This document shows, piece after piece, positions 35,669 through 48,316 of a stretch of 64,000 nt of DNA. How positions within the stretch are numbered: position 1 is the stretch's first letter; every line of letters begins with the position of its first letter. A model generated the notes under the pieces. It was given only the letters and a program-made list of their open reading frames with translations, searched no databases and had not been told where the DNA came from. The position numbers and the translations under genes were made by a program. The stretch comes from Macrocybe gigantea (lineage: Eukaryota > Basidiomycota > Agaricomycetes > Agaricales > Callistosporiaceae). The DNA lies in contig SJRY01000231.1 in the NCBI GenBank assembly GCA_011319805.1, forward strand, positions 1 to 64,000, written 5' to 3'.

Positions 35669-38600
35669 ATGTCCTCAAACTTGGCTGCTGCGACGCCAGC
35701 GCGACCGCCGGTGCCAGCTCTGCGCCTGCAGTAAGTGCGGTCACATCATATCGTTTGACCTGTCTGATTGGTTTTCTGGAACATCTGGAACTATATGCTA
35801 TACGTTGATTCTACTGTAGTGGCGGCATTACCCCTTCTTTGAAGCCGTAGCGGTCAAGGACGCCCATGACCTCGAAAGTCCTCCGGATATTTTCAAGGCT
35901 CGTCCTTCATTGCGACTCATGGAGTTTGTCTTGATTGGGATGCTTTCAGGCTGCGGTCGAGATTTCTACAGTTGCATCGTCGTCGGCAGGCGTCTTGGTG
36001 GCCGATATACATGGGAGCGTGCATTTGCTCAATCAAGATTTTGAGCCCATCTCGAGTTGGGTTGCTCATGTCGGAGGTAGAGTGACACATATGGTCGAGC
36101 GTAAAGGCATCCTCGTTTCACTCGGTGTGCGTTGGACTCTGCATTTCCTCTTCTCGTAGATCGCTTATATATCGTACTCTCATTCATCCAGGAAGAAGAC
36201 AATGTCCGATCTCCCCTAATCAAAATCTGGGACTTGACCAACCTTGACAGCAAGACCGGCGCGCCGGTCCTCCTCCGCTCGACGAAGCTCCTCCAATCCA
36301 ACAAGCCACACCCTGTCTCGACCGTCGCGCTCTCTGCCTCGTTGGCCTTCCTTGCTGTCGGGCTTGGCGATGGCACCGTCCTGCTCTTCCGGCACCTCGA
36401 TCAGTCGCTTGCGACGTCAAGCTCGCTCACGAGTCTCCCCAAGGCGCGCACGGTGCACGAGTCCCCCGCCGAGCCCATCACGGGTCTCGGATTCAAGGAG
36501 CCCGCAGAGGACAGCCCCGCGCTCTCGCTGTTCATCGTCACGACGGGCCACGTGCTTTGCCTCCCTGTATCCGGAAAGACGGGTAGTGGAAGCGCGGTCG
36601 GTGGCGGGGGTGGCGTCGGTGCGGCGGTCGGTGCTGTAGGCGGAGTTGTTGGTGTCGGCGGAGGGAGCGGCGGAGGGTCTGCGGTCGCAGTGGACGAGAT
36701 TGGGTGCGGCCTCGGGTGCGCGTGCATGACTGGCGGGCGAGGGACATGGTCGTCGCCAAAGACGAGGCGATCTTTTTCTGCAGCACAGAAGGCCGCGGCG
36801 CTTGCTACGCGTATGAAGGGCACAAATCCTCCGTGCACCCACACCTCAATTATCTCGTCATCGTCTCCCCGCCGTTCGTGCCCTCTGCCTCGGCTGCGTC
36901 TGCGACCGTGCGCAACCTCGTCGCGCGCACGCCCGGCCCGATAGAGGGCGATGTGACGAAAGTCACCGTGTTTGAGCCCGAGAATAAGTACGTCGCATAT
37001 TCGGGCACGTTTGCGCCCGATGTGAGGGCTGTGTTCTCGCAGTGGGGAAATTTGTACGTCTTGACGACCGAGGGTAAGGTGCGGTGTGTTCGTTCTCTTG
37101 CGATGTGTTTTCTCAAGTGACGGCCGGACTCTGTTTTCTTTTTCTGGTTTAGTTGACGTGTTTGCAAGAAAAGTCGACGGCGGAGAGGCTGGACGTGCTG
37201 TACCGGAGGTCCCTCTACAGTCTTGCTTTGAACATAGCCAAGACGCAGAGTTTGGACGAGGCGAACGTGGCTGATATACATCGGCAGTACGGCGATCATT
37301 TGTATGCGAAAGGCGAGTACGATAACGCCATGCAGCAGTATGTCCAGACTATAGGACATCTGCAGCCCAGCTACGTGATTCGCAAGGTTGGTGCGGTCCA
37401 AATATCTGAAAGTGTCTCAGTCTGATATTGGTTCTTAGTTCCTGGATTCGCAAAGGATTCATAACCTTGTGACGTATTTGCAAGAGTTGCACTCTCTCGG
37501 CCTCGCCAATTCTGATCATACGACGCTGCTCTTAAACACGTACACAAAACTCAAGGACGTCTCACGTCTAGACAGCTTCATCAAGACGGAATCACGGAGA
37601 AAAGAGAATGCGGATGATTCAGACGAGCTGCCGTTTGATCTCGAGACGGCGATCAGAGTGTGCAGGCAGGCTGGATACTTTGAGCATGCCTCGTATCTAG
37701 CGAAGAAGTATGAGAGGCACGAGGATTATTTGAGAATTCAGATTGAGGATGCTGGGAATTACAAGGATGCGCTTATGTACCTGCGGAAGCTTGGCATGGA
37801 CGCTGTGAGTACTTTCCGAATTTCCCACTTTTTGATCCTTTGACTAAAGTTATGTCACTAGGCTGAAAGTAACCTTGCACGATATGGTCGCGCGATGCTC
37901 GATAGTCTCCCTGAAGAAACGACACAATTACTCGTTGATCTATGCACGAGCACCGGACCGCTCACCGAGCCGGAGAAACCTGAAGACCGTCCTCCATCAT
38001 CCGCAAAGCAATCACATCCCTCCTATCTCTCATATCTTGCCCTCAATCGTGCCTCCACCCTGCCTCCGCGCCCGTCTTCTGCACCGTCTGACACCGCTAC
38101 GCCTCCCTCACCGTCGATAAAGACTGTCAAACCTGATACTGCCTCACGGCGCGACTCGCTGCACGATACGATCACAGTCTCCCGCCCTACGACCCCGCCT
38201 GCGTCGGCGTCGGCGACTGCGCCGCGTTCTGTGATGGCAGGGACGGCACCGGTAGCTGTGTCGGTGCAACCGAGTGCTACCACCGCCACCCCGGTCGTCC
38301 AGCCCGTCAAGCGCCTTTCTCCGCGTGTGTATTTTGCGCACTTTGTGGACCACCTGGAGCAGTTCCTCGTGTTCCTGGAGACGGTCGCGCTGCGGCGGTG
38401 GGGCCAGAGCGTTGAGGGCGGCGAGGCGGAGGGCGGCAAGGATCATCGCAGGGAGCTATCATTCCCTGGTGCGGGTCCTGTTGCCGGATTGGATGAGGAG
38501 CAGGAGAGGCTGGATCAGGTCGCGGTGTGGAACACGCTCTTGGAGCTTTATTTAACGCTTCCTGGGCTGGCGGCGACGGAAAGTCGGAATGAGCGTGAGA

Positions 38601-39634
38601 CGAAAGAGGGACAGGGATCGGGGACAGGAGAGAAGAAGCCGTTGGTGAAGGAAGAGCTGCGCAAGAAGGCATTGCGCGTCCTGACGAGCGATTCGATTCC
38701 GTATGACCACACTCACGCGCTGATTCTCTGCTCCAGTCATGGATACACGGAGGGCCTCGTTTTGCTGTGGGAGAAGCTGGGCATGTACGAGGACGTGCTG
38801 CGGTTCTGGATGGACAGGGACAAAGAGGGCGCGCCGGGTGCGTCTGCGCGCGTCGTCGAGCGTCTGAAGACGTACGGGCAGGCGCATCCACATCTGTACC
38901 CCCTCGTGCTCCGTTTTTTGACGTCGACGCCGGAGCTTCTGAGCAGGCATAGAGAGGATTTGAAAGGGATTTTGGAGTACATTGATGAGGAGAAGATCAT
39001 GCCGCCTCTGGCGGTTGTGCAGGTCTTGTCGAGGAATGGCGTAACGAGCGTAGGGCTTGTGAAGGATTGGTTGATGGCGAGGATCCGGGAGTCGAACACC
39101 GAACTGTTGAATGTGCGTCGACTGTCTTATTGCTCTGATTTGCGAAAAGTGACTTTTTTCTCATTCATTCCAGGACTATGGATTGATCACCTCATACAGA
39201 GCAGAAACAGCAGCGAAGCTGAAGCAAGTGAAAGAGCTGTCGGACCCCGATGCCCCTCATGTCTTCCACGTTACACGGTGTTCGTCGTGTTCTGGACAGC
39301 TCGATCTCCCTAGCGTGCATTTCATGTGCAATCACAGCTATCACCAGCGGTGCGTGTTTTCTCTGACCTGGACACATTTCTTTTTTTTTCCCCTGACGAA
39401 GCCGTCTTTCTTTGTTGCTCTTGCTATTTCAGATGCCTTGCGGAAAATGAAAACGAATGCCCGACGTGTGCACGCGAGCACGGCGTCATCCGCGAAATTC
39501 GGAAGAACAACGCCAGGCTGGCCGATCAGCACGATGTATTCCTGTCGGAGGTGCAGGAGGGCGGCTTTGAGGCTGTTGCGGCTGCGTTTGGAAGGGGTCT
39601 TTTGAACGGCTCGAGGCTGGACGATTTATCATGA
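35669..39634 (+). CDS. VPS11: Vacuolar sorting protein Vps11 (HOPS/CORVET core, RING)
   Basis: Subunit of the HOPS and CORVET tethering complexes at vacuole/endosome. The N-terminal beta-propeller part reads WRHYPFFEAVAVKD, DIHGSVHLLN and PLIKIWDLTN; then DEAIFFCSTEGRGACYAYEGHK, the clathrin-repeat part (YRRSLYSLALNIAK, YGDHLYAKGEYDNAMQQYV, FLDSQRIHNLV, AIRVCRQAGYFEHA) and a C-terminal RING-H2: CSSCSGQL, CNHSYHQRC and CPTC. A Gly/Val-rich insertion (about 36590-36690) interrupts the propeller. A single-base frame break near 36724 lies before DWRARDMVVAKDE. The first junction (35735 to about 35820) is also one base out of phase, and the second intron (from 35898) begins GC. These look like sequence errors in an otherwise intact gene. 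Confidence 0.92.
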
Positions 39635-40002
39635 TACCCTTGGCCTTTATGCTTACTTTTTCCCTCTCCTTTGCTGGCTTTTTTTTTCGTCACTGATTCA
39701 TTGGTTTAAACGAGATGTCATTTTTAATCTTGCTTCGGGAAGGAATGTGATCTGCAGGAAGACACACTGATGGGGATAGACGGGACTGTGATCTGACAGA
39801 ACGTTGAACTGAAAACATGTTTCTTGTGACACTGCACTCTGCCAGCCTAGATTTGCAGGATCATTTGCAAAGTCCATTGTCTTGAGCCAGTGGCGTGCCC
39901 GAGATGAGAATGGTGCTGTATACACGCCTCATGTTGTTCATATAAATCTGACGGACCGCTCGAGAACAAGTCTTTTTCGGAACTTGGCAGCCCACCGTCA
40001 TC

Positions 40003-41856
40003 ATGTCCGACACCATCAACGTTGACCCAAATGTGTCGCCCTCGTCGCCGGTCGAGGCGCAGCCGACTATCGGGCTGATAGGTATGGGCGCGATGGGAAA
40101 GATGTACGCAAAGCATTTGTCCGAAGGCGGCTGGAAAAAGTGAGGGGTTTCTCTTTTCGAGGGACCCGTTTGGTTTTTTTGGTCGTTTCTGCGCATGACT
40201 CACGCCTCGTTTGCAGGATCAACGTCTGTGACCTGCCCTCGAAACACGAAGCCCTCAAGCGCGAGTACGCGTCGACGCCGAACGTGAACGTCCTGCGGGA
40301 CGGACACGCCGTTTCCCGGTCCTCGGATTTTATCATCTATTCTGTGGAGGCGGAGTTTGTCGATCGCGTCGTTGAGCAGTTTGGTCCTTGTGCGTGTTTT
40401 TTTTTTTTTTCTTTTTGTGTCAGACTCGTTCGCTTCGGTTTTTTTTTTTTTTTTACTGAATACGTGGGGTTTTTTTTTTTTTTTGTAAAGCGACGAAGCT
40501 CCATGCGGTTGTGGCTGGCCAGACGTCCGTCAAGGCACCGGAAAAAGCGGCATTCGAAAAGCACCTACCGCAGGACGTTCACATCGTCTCATGTCACTCT
40601 TTGCATGGGCCTACTGTCAATCCCGTCGGGCAGCCGCTGGTATGTCGTTCGGTTCTGAAACCGCTCAAGCTGATCACTTGCTCTGCAGGTCCTGATCCGA
40701 CATCGCGGACCGGCTGAAGCGCTGACGCTCGTCGAAAACATCCTGCGATGCTTTCGGTCTCGTTATGTCTATCTATCCTACGATGAACACGATTCGGTGA
40801 CCGCCAACACGCAGGCCGTCACTCATGCTGCTTTCTTGAGGTAAATAGTTTGTCAAACAGTATCTGTGGTTCTACAGGAACTCATCCCTCTCGTGTTTCT
40901 CGCGAACCAGCATGGGGACTGCCTGGGCATCCGCTCTGTCCTATCCCTGGGAACAAGGGCTCTACGTAGGAGGAATCGAGACCGCCAAAGTCAACCTCGC
41001 GCTGCGCATCTACTCCAACGCGTGGCACGTCTACGCCGGCCTCGCCATCCTGAATCCCAGCGCGAAGATTCAGATAGACCAATATGCCAAAAGCGCCACG
41101 GAGCTGTTCAAGCTGATGATCGCGGGCGGCAGCGGGACGGAGGAAGACAGGCAGCGGTTCAGGGATCGCGTCAAGTGGGGGAGAGATGTCGTGTTTGGAA
41201 ACGGGAAGAGAAAGGGACAGAGGCCGATTTTGCTGTCCCAAGAGGTCTTGGATCGGTTTAGCCTCGGCAAGACTCCTGATGCGCAATTGACGTCGCTGCC
41301 GCCGTCGCCCAGGCTCGGAGGCCACCTGTCAACGAACGGACCGTCGCCCAACAACCCGCCTTCCAAGTACCGGCCCAACTCGCACCTGTCTCTGCTCGCG
41401 ATGGTGGACTGCTGGGCACACCTGCGCATAAAACCGTATCACCATCTGACGCTGGCGGCGACGCCGATATTCCGGCTCTTCCTCGGCGTCTCGGAGCACC
41501 TGTTCCTCTCCCCGTCGCTCCTGGACAGCGCGATGCGCTCCGCGCTGTACGACACGTGGCACCGCTCGGACGACCTCGAGTTCGTCGTCGCGGCGCGCGG
41601 GTGGAGCCAGTGCGTCAGTTTTGGCAGCTTTGAGCTGTACAGGCGGCGGTTCGAGCAGACGCGGGCGTTCTTTGAGGGCCGGTTCGAGGAGGCGGGCAAG
41701 TTGGGCAGCGAGATGATCAAGGCGGTGATGGAGAGCGAGGTCGAGAGGAGGCGGAGGAGAGCGGGAGCGAGCAGAGCGATGCGTAGGGCCGGCTACGATA
41801 GGCGGCAATTTGCCATCCATCTTCCGCAGCGTCTGTGCACGCAGTCAATGTGCTGA
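40003..41856 (+). CDS. TYR1: Prephenate dehydrogenase (NADP+), tyrosine synthesis
   Basis: Converts prephenate to 4-hydroxyphenylpyruvate. The nucleotide-binding motif GLIGMGAMGKMYAKHLSE-x-GW is near residue 25, followed by INVCDLP, GQTSVKAPE, HIVSCHSLHGP, DEHDSVTANTQAVTHAAFLS and GTAWASALSYPWEQ, all typical of the fungal enzyme. Introns are in phase throughout (40139, 40392, 40639 and 40841 regions). The intron at about 40391-40490 carries three long T-runs. No frame break was found. Start at 40003 follows family length. Confidence 0.93.
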
Positions 41857-42397
41857 GAATCCTGATATCACCCTGCGCATGTAGAGAGAACTTTTTCACA
41901 TTTATCTATGAAGCAATCCGGATTCTGGACACTATATATCGCCACGTTTCTGGGATTCGTGGTCAGTTGAGATGCTGACGCCTGTGGCAGGATACGTCTA
42001 TTCCTGTTAGGGTTTTGGATGAGTAGAGGCGTGGCTCGGACTTTGCAGCGTTTCGCCTCGATGTCGATCACCGGGGCGAATTGTTGTCCGAAACGCAGTA
42101 GAGGGAAATTCGGTTGATCCGATAAAGTCGACCTTGAGCCGTGTCAAGTTTCAACCTTGGGGGACATATCTTTACCCAGTCGTAGCTTTTTCACCCTAGT
42201 GCTACGTGCAAAAGCACAACTCAGGGACGCTGTTATACAGCTGAGCCGCAGCCTTACTTGCCGACGGGTGTCTCGGCTGGATTGATGGGATTGGCAAGCA
42301 CACACGTTTCAAGTCATCATGCATATCAGCATAAAATGGGACCTCTTTGTTTCTGGGCTGCTCATACGATCCAGCTACGACTTTTTGACCTCTTGAA

Positions 42398-43373
42398 ATG
42401 CCCGACATGAACCAGAACGTGCTCATCTTTGGCGGATCTCGCAACATCGGATACTATTCCGGCCTGAGGCTGCTGTGTAGGTTCCACGGACTCGCGGGTA
42501 GGACGAAGACTGATCGTTGTGTTGATTGGCAGCGCTCGGTGCGACTGTGACGTTCTCGTTGCGCTCGCCGGCCGTGTTTGACAAGGATGAGAAGATCCAA
42601 GGCTACGTCAAGTCGGGCAAAGCGCGTCTCGTCAAAGGAGACGCCCTCGTCCAAGCCGACGTACAGCGTTCATGGGACGAGGCCTCCAAAGAAAGGCCCG
42701 TCGACATCCTTCTGTTCACCGTCGGTACGTCTCAGCGCCGATCTCCCCCAGAAACTCAACCTCCAACCGCTCTCTTCCTCCCATCCCAGGCGGCGTCCCG
42801 TCGTTCCACCCGCTCAAAGGCTTCGTCATCACCCCGCCGAACCTCGTGACGCAATGCATGCTGAACGTGCTCTGCACGATGCCCACCGCGGACCCGCAGC
42901 CCAAGTTCGTCGCCATCACCTCCATGGGCATCACGCGTGCCTCGCACGAGGCCTTGCCGCTCCCGATGCGCGCGCTGTACAACATCGCCCTCGGCCCGCC
43001 GCACAAGGACAAGCTCGGCGCCGAGTGCGCCATCGCGTACTGCGCCGGGTGGGACTGGAACACCAAGGACGACGGAGAGCCCGAGGAGGACATCATGGGC
43101 CCCGGCGACTGGAAGAAGCGCGCCGGTCTGCCGGCCCCCGGAACTCTGAAACGCATACTCGTGATCCGACCGGCGCTGCTGACGGATGGCGAGTGCGTCG
43201 CGGACAAGAACGAGGCCAAGGGAAAGGGAAAGGAGAAGGCGCCGTACCGTGTCGATGAAAAGGAGCTGAGAGGGTGGACCGTCTCCAGAAAGGATGTGGC
43301 CCACTTTGTCGTCGATGCGGCGGTCAATCGGTGGGACGACTATGAGAACAAGGCCATTTACATTGCGTATTAA
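42398..43373 (+). CDS. NAD(P)-binding Rossmann protein (NmrA/SDR-like)
   Basis: Three exons: 42398 to about 42478, about 42532-42724, and about 42790-43373. The N-terminus VLIFGGSRNIGYYSGLRLL is a Rossmann GG-x3-IG motif, followed by LGATVTFSLRSP, ADVQRSWDEA and DILLFTVGGVPSF. Later blocks (KFVAITSMGITRAS and ILVIRPALLTDGEC) fit an atypical short-chain dehydrogenase or NmrA-like regulator. Substrate unknown. No signal peptide. It follows TYR1 on the same strand by 540 bp, without obvious functional link. Confidence 0.75.
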
Positions 43374-43590
43374 GGCCTCGTCTCCTTTTCCCCAGACTTA
43401 CTGTACTGTACATCTGTACTTTGTAGCATAGCTGTGCACTGGATTGTAATTCCTTCATCGGACTCTTACTTCAGACATCGCGGATCGGACAAAAAAGGCT
43501 CAAAAGCCTAACGCAAGTTCAATTACGGATCAGTGCATACACGGTAAGCGCTTTAGAAACTCCAAGCCGTCGACGCGCGGCAGAATTGAC

Positions 43591-43979
43591 TCTGTTTAAA
43601 AAAAAAAAAGTGCACTCATTACTTTGCACTTGCCGAACGCAAAAGAAGCGAATGGGACGCACCAGCAGTTGAGGACGGTCGAGCCGCACCCGAGGACGAC
43701 CTTGTTGAACCGGTTCTGCGGCAGGACGCTCGGGTTGCTGAACGAGCCGCACCGGCTCCCCGTCTCGCGTCCGCCGTCGCAAAACTTGACGCAGCAGCCA
43801 TCGCCGGGGAACGTGGAAAACTTGTACGACTGGGCCTTGAAGCCGACGTTGAAGGTGCCCGTGCGGCTCGTCTGGAATTGCGAGCCCGTAAAGTCCCTGC
43901 TGGACCACGCGCTCAGCGTGAACGCGTTAGCGGCGGCGAGGGAGGCAGCCAGCGTGGTGAGGGCAACGAGGCGGACCAT
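43591..43979 (-). CDS. Small secreted cysteine-rich protein 5 (split stop codon)
   Basis: Divergent fifth member of the family at 22-26 kb: signal peptide (MVRLVALTTLAASLAAANA), then FTLSAWSS, GDGCCVKFC, RC, GCGSTVLNC. The coding part 43979-43663 ends in TG, and the intron 43662-43592 (gtgcgt...aaacag, with a long T-run) ends before A, so the TGA stop codon is split by the intron. Unspliced, the frame would run on for 22 more residues. A TATA box (TATAAAAG) lies at 44105-44112 on the minus strand. Confidence 0.8.
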
Positions 43980-44104
43980 GGTTGTGTGTCTGTGTATCCG
44001 ACGTGCGTTCAGTGAATGGCAAAGTCGATGGAAACGGAAATGGCTTGCCAGAGGATGCGATGAAAGAGCGAGTGCTGGGGGGTTGAAGAGACCAGTCAGA
44101 CCCT

Positions 44105-44112
44105 CTTTTATA
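44105..44112 (-). promoter_or_regulatory. TATA box of secreted protein gene 5
   Basis: TATAAAAG on the minus strand, 133 bp before the start codon, matching the arrangement in the paralogs. Confidence 0.65.
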
Positions 44113-44189
44113 CGCAAGACGAGGACCCACATTCAGATGCAGAGTCACCACTATTCGCCTTGCCTTTGCCAAGTGAATGGGGCAGCAGG

Positions 44190-46030
44190 TAGATTGGAAT
44201 GCATCTGCACGAGCGTAACGCTCGTACGGCTGGAGTAACGTCTGTTTCGGAACAGACCATGTCGCTTTTGGACTAGACGGGGGCGTGCTGCGAATGACAG
44301 GCGATCTGCAAGAACAACCGTAAGCGCCGGTACAAGTCATTGCAAGGGTGTTGCGTTCCGTTAGGCGGCTGAATGGGGCAGATGCCACCACCGAGGACAT
44401 CGTGAATCGAAGGGCTAGTCTGTTGCTGAAGATGTGTATCATTTGGCTCCAAAGCGCTGGTGGCACTAAGTTTTGTTCAGCTTGACAGGGATGGAGCATC
44501 AGTTGGTTCAGCCAACGATCACATCCCGAAACCCTTAAGTTTAAGTTTAAACGCTTGAACAGCGTGCGGCATTGCTCCGAGGGCGCCGAAGCGTGGAGCG
44601 GCATACATCTTTAAGCTTTAAGCCTAACTTGTGAATCGACAAGACAGCTCTAAAAAAACCTTCATGGAAATTCGATAATTGCGGTCACAAAAGAGAAACA
44701 GTATAAATTATATTCACTTTACCGTTGTACGGTTGCGGCTCCATCGGGCTGGTACGAGTTCTGGGAGAAATTGTGAGCTCGGTCAAAAGCTCAGTGACAG
44801 CCCCGCGGAGCTCGACAAAGACGAAAACTCGGAAAAGAGGGCGGCAGCTTGAGCGTCTGATGCTCAAAAACATCCACCGGGGCGCTCGTTCGGTGGCACA
44901 GACATCGGAAGGACACAAATGTAGCGGGAAAATGCATTCGAGGACTGACCTACGGGTGAAAGCATCATTCTGAACCGTTTTCTGCTTACTCCAAATCAGA
45001 AATTCGATTGCTTCAGCTCTGACCCCAGAATTCATGTTCATAAGAACCGCGGACGATCTTAACACCACCCCTCTGCGTAGGCAACAGGTACTGCCCAAGC
45101 TGACAGACTTGTAATCTTGAATCTTTGTGGTATATGGAGTCAGTGAGAATCGAGCAAGGACATTGTATCAGAGTGGTCAAATACCCAATGGCGTAAAGCG
45201 TAAAGTGTCGATTCTGATTGCAGGCATGTTCAGTCCCTCGCGTCCAGATCTTGATAGCCATTGCGCACCCAGAACTATTTCGATGCGATCAAGATGCAAT
45301 AAAAACAGGAGATGAGCAACCTACATATGCAATTTTCGCTGCACTCCATCTCCCCTTCCACATAAGTCCGATCTGTGGTGGTTAGTTCAGTGTACAGTCG
45401 GATCCGAAGAGCAGAGATCCTGTCTCCTCTTCTAAACAGATAAGATGATCGTATCTTTGTAAGGCCGTCAATAGTTTAAAAATTCGGCACTGGTTGGCAC
45501 TGACACAATCAATGTCATGGCACCAACTATTGTTGGTTCGGTTTGTTAAAAGAAAGAAGTAAACAAAGTCGATGAACAGACCTGCCATGTATTGCGTCGC
45601 TGTCTGATCTCTCAATGTTTGAAGAAAGATGCGGTCATCCATTCCTGCACGAGCGAAAGATGAGGATATGAGTGCCGGGAGGTCCTTAGGGTGTCGCGCA
45701 TCAGATTAGCGGCCTATAAAGTCAGAGTTAGTTCGCTGCAAACGTTGTGCCACATAAGCTCTTTCAGAATCTAGAATGGGTGTGCTGGTTTCAATTCAAT
45801 AAAGCACGTAATACAGCAATGGTCGTCGGTTCGGTTTGCCGGGTTATATGGCTGCATCTCCAACTTGGACACATCCATATCAAAAGCACAGCATCAGATA
45901 CCTCTGTTAGCCAAGTAGTTTGATGGCCTACAAGCACCGGGCATCTCAAATAAAGAGAGGACACACTACAAGTTCAATAATCCAGAGATTTGCGCATCCT
46001 GGCAGCAAGTTCTTCGACAAGTAAGTTATA
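44190..46030. repeat. Dispersed segmental repeat, copy 1 (internally deleted)
   Basis: Aligns in blocks to 49914-54468: 44190-44510 to 49914-50125, 44565-44710 to 51270-51400, part of 44930-44990 to 51485 and 51945, and 45100-46030 to 53540-54468. Blocks missing here include most of the membrane-protein gene. Both copies end at ...AAGTTATAG and begin near ...AGGTAGATTG. No terminal inverted repeats were found. Confidence 0.75.
45013..45642 (-). pseudogene. DUF6533-type membrane protein remnant, copy 1
   Basis: MDDRIFLQTLRDQTATQYMA opens the frame; RYDHLICLEEE (family hallmark), LMWKGRWSAAKIAY in the parallel copy and NRHFTLYAIGYLTTLIQ follow in different frames. The donor after LEEE reads AC rather than GT/GC, and the exons for the rest of the protein are absent. 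The family is a lineage-expanded set of fungal multi-pass membrane proteins of unknown role. Confidence 0.55.
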
Positions 46031-46657
46031 GGAGAAAGAAAAGTGACAAGAAACGAAAAAACAGTGCAGAGGCCTACGAAGTGGGTTGGGGGTGGGGTTG
46101 AAGGCAGGCCAAAGGAGCACGCCTTAAAGGCATTTTCTTGGGTGTCTTGTCCTCGAGCAATGCGACCTCGCCCGAGGAAAGATAAAACCCTTGCTGCTTC
46201 GTCTGTGCGAACCATGTGTGCTCGTCAATGGCAAGCTGCGAGTCGCCGATGAACGGATCTGCGATGTTGTAGTACTCTGATGCTGGGTGCTTTTTCTGGC
46301 CAAGGGGGTATGAATTAGTTGAGAGAGAAGGACAAACATGGGAAGATGATGAACCCTTTTCTTCTTCTTCCGTCCCTCACCCTCCTCCTCTTTCACACTC
46401 TCCCCTACCTCCACACCCATCCCCATGCCCACCACCACCACAGCAGCAGCAGCAGCAACATTCAGCACATCAGGAATCCTAGGCCACTATCCTGTCTCCT
46501 TCGCCATCTCCGTCACATCCACAGCATAATTGCTTGAGCTGCCGAGTGTGATGTCGAGCCGGATCATCTGCAGTGGTGCCTGATGCACGGCCTGTATGGA
46601 CGTGGGCAGTTTCGGAGAGGGCGAGGGCGTCCGTGCATGTTTTGATTTGGGGGGCCT
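46031..46657. other. No gene; simple-sequence DNA
   Basis: CTTCTTCTT, CCTCCTCCTC, CACCACCAC and a CAG run (46440-46457) give open frames on both strands by composition. No gene supported. Confidence 0.35.
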
Positions 46658-47305
46658 TTAGGAGGGCGGTTTCATCACTGTAGCACTCATCGCGATCGTG
46701 GTCATGGCCAGGGCCATCATGGTGAAGAGCGGTTGGGAGGTCGTGCATGGTGGAGGAGATTTGGATTTGGATTTGGAGCTTTTCGGCTTGCTTCCGTCAG
46801 GGGCCATCATAGAGGTGATGGTGGTAACATTTGCGAAGTGGCCTGCCGACGACGGCACATCTTTCAGGGGCACAGACACAACAGCAACTGCAGCGTCTGT
46901 CAGAGCTTCATCACCGCATCCCACAACTGGGCAGATGGGTATAGCTTCTGCATCCAATCGCCATCTCTTCTCCTGCTCATCACCCTCCTGCCCAGCCTGC
47001 TCAGCTTCCTCAGCCTCATCATCACCCTTGCTCTCATCCTCATCCTCCTCATCCTCTTCGATGGCAATCAGCCCATGTGGGGGCTGGCCAGACTTGCTGC
47101 CTTCCTCCTCCACGTCCTGTCCCTCATCCTTGCCTGTCTCTTCTTGCTCTTGCTCTTCTTGCTCTCCCTCGCCTTCTTCATCTGCATCCCATTCCTTGCC
47201 TTCGCCTTCCTGCTCATCCTTCCTGCTCATTCTGCTCCTCATCGCTGCCACTGCTGGTACCATCGCTGCTCCCTGTGTCTTGCTCGTCCTCTGTGCCTCG
47301 TGCAT
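46658..47305 (-). CDS. Acidic low-complexity ORF
   Basis: A frame of 215 codons whose first half is almost entirely Glu/Asp/Gln/Gly, then a less biased half with CPVVGCG and a Ser/Lys-rich patch (SKPKSSKSKSKSPPP). It could be an exon of a larger minus-strand gene reaching up to about 47900, but joining exons could not be proven. The acidic part may be a chance product of the CTC/CTT-rich plus strand. No family assigned. Confidence 0.3.
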   Translation of the reverse strand: MHEAQRTSKTQGAAMVPAVAAMRSRMSRKDEQEGEGKEWDADEEGEGEQEEQEQEETGKDEGQDVEEEGSKSGQPPHGLIAIEEDEEDEDESKGDDEAEEAEQAGQEGDEQEKRWRLDAEAIPICPVVGCGDEALTDAAVAVVSVPLKDVPSSAGHFANVTTITSMMAPDGSKPKSSKSKSKSPPPCTTSQPLFTMMALAMTTIAMSATVMKPPS

Positions 47306-48316
47306 TCACACCGCTAAGTGCACTGACATTTCCATTGGCAACAATTCCTGTACGATCTGGGGGCTTTCTGGCTAACCATACCACTGCTGTCATCGCTATC
47401 ATCAAGCAGGATGATGTCATTGAACTGGCATGACAGCATCTGGCTCTGACTATGTTGGGTCGAGGGTGAGGCAACGTGAGAGAGGAGTGTATCGAGATGA
47501 CAGACACCGAACTTGGACTGCATGCATCTTCGAGTCTATGAGGGGACAAATCAGCATACAAGTGAGGTTGGCACCGGCAGCAACAGCGGCAACTGCAGGG
47601 TCAGGTGGAGAGGGGTGAGGAATACAGAGCAGGCACAATGCCGCTGAGCTGCCTCCTCACCGGTCGGGTGCAGATGGCAGGAGAGCATCACTCGGCGACA
47701 CTGATGAGGGTGTGGGGACGAGCTGTCAGGTAGGTCGTCAGAAGTCGACGAAGCAGGTGGCCTGCACAGTGTCAAAGGTAGCTTCATGTGAGTGGCGTGT
47801 AACAGTTAGGTTGGCCAATTGTCGAATGGCAAAGAAAGAAAAAGAAAAGAAATAGTGCAGAGGCTGAGTGAAGTGGGTTGGAGGGGAACGACGAACTGCT
47901 AGACAAGTTGAAGTTGTGAACATGAGCAGCAGGTGGAGGTGGATCGGCTGGCAGCGCTGGGAGGTGGGAAGTTGATCGCTAGCCCAGCCAGAGGAATGGC
48001 GGTTTACTTGGTCATAATGTGCAAACCCGTCATTCCGTTTATTGGAACAGCGGGTCGCGTGTTGGTTTTCTATTATAATGTGTGTATCTCATCGTTATGC
48101 ACTGTTAGTCTGATCTTTTTCGGTGGTCGACTTTCAGTGGATATCTAACAGAACGGTATACTGACCTCGGATTTTTCATCTTCAACTCCATAGAATGAAT
48201 GGATCCTGAAGTAACTCTTGAGTGGATGGGCGAGCAGACGGATTGAATTTGAGGCAGCAGTGCATAAGTGAGGCAGCTCCTACAACGTCTTCTTGCGATG
48301 CTGGACAGCCAGTATC
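47306..48316. other. No confident gene
   Basis: Short minus-strand frames (47523-47314 and 47787-47551) may belong to the acidic ORF upstream, but motifs are absent. Confidence 0.25.

Noticed and set aside
46698..47375. 225-codon Ser/Cys-rich plus-strand frame and hydrophobic frame 46733-47317
   Set aside because: Both are shadows of the acidic minus-strand frame; Leu/Ser/Cys runs come from CTC/CTT/TCC repeats.
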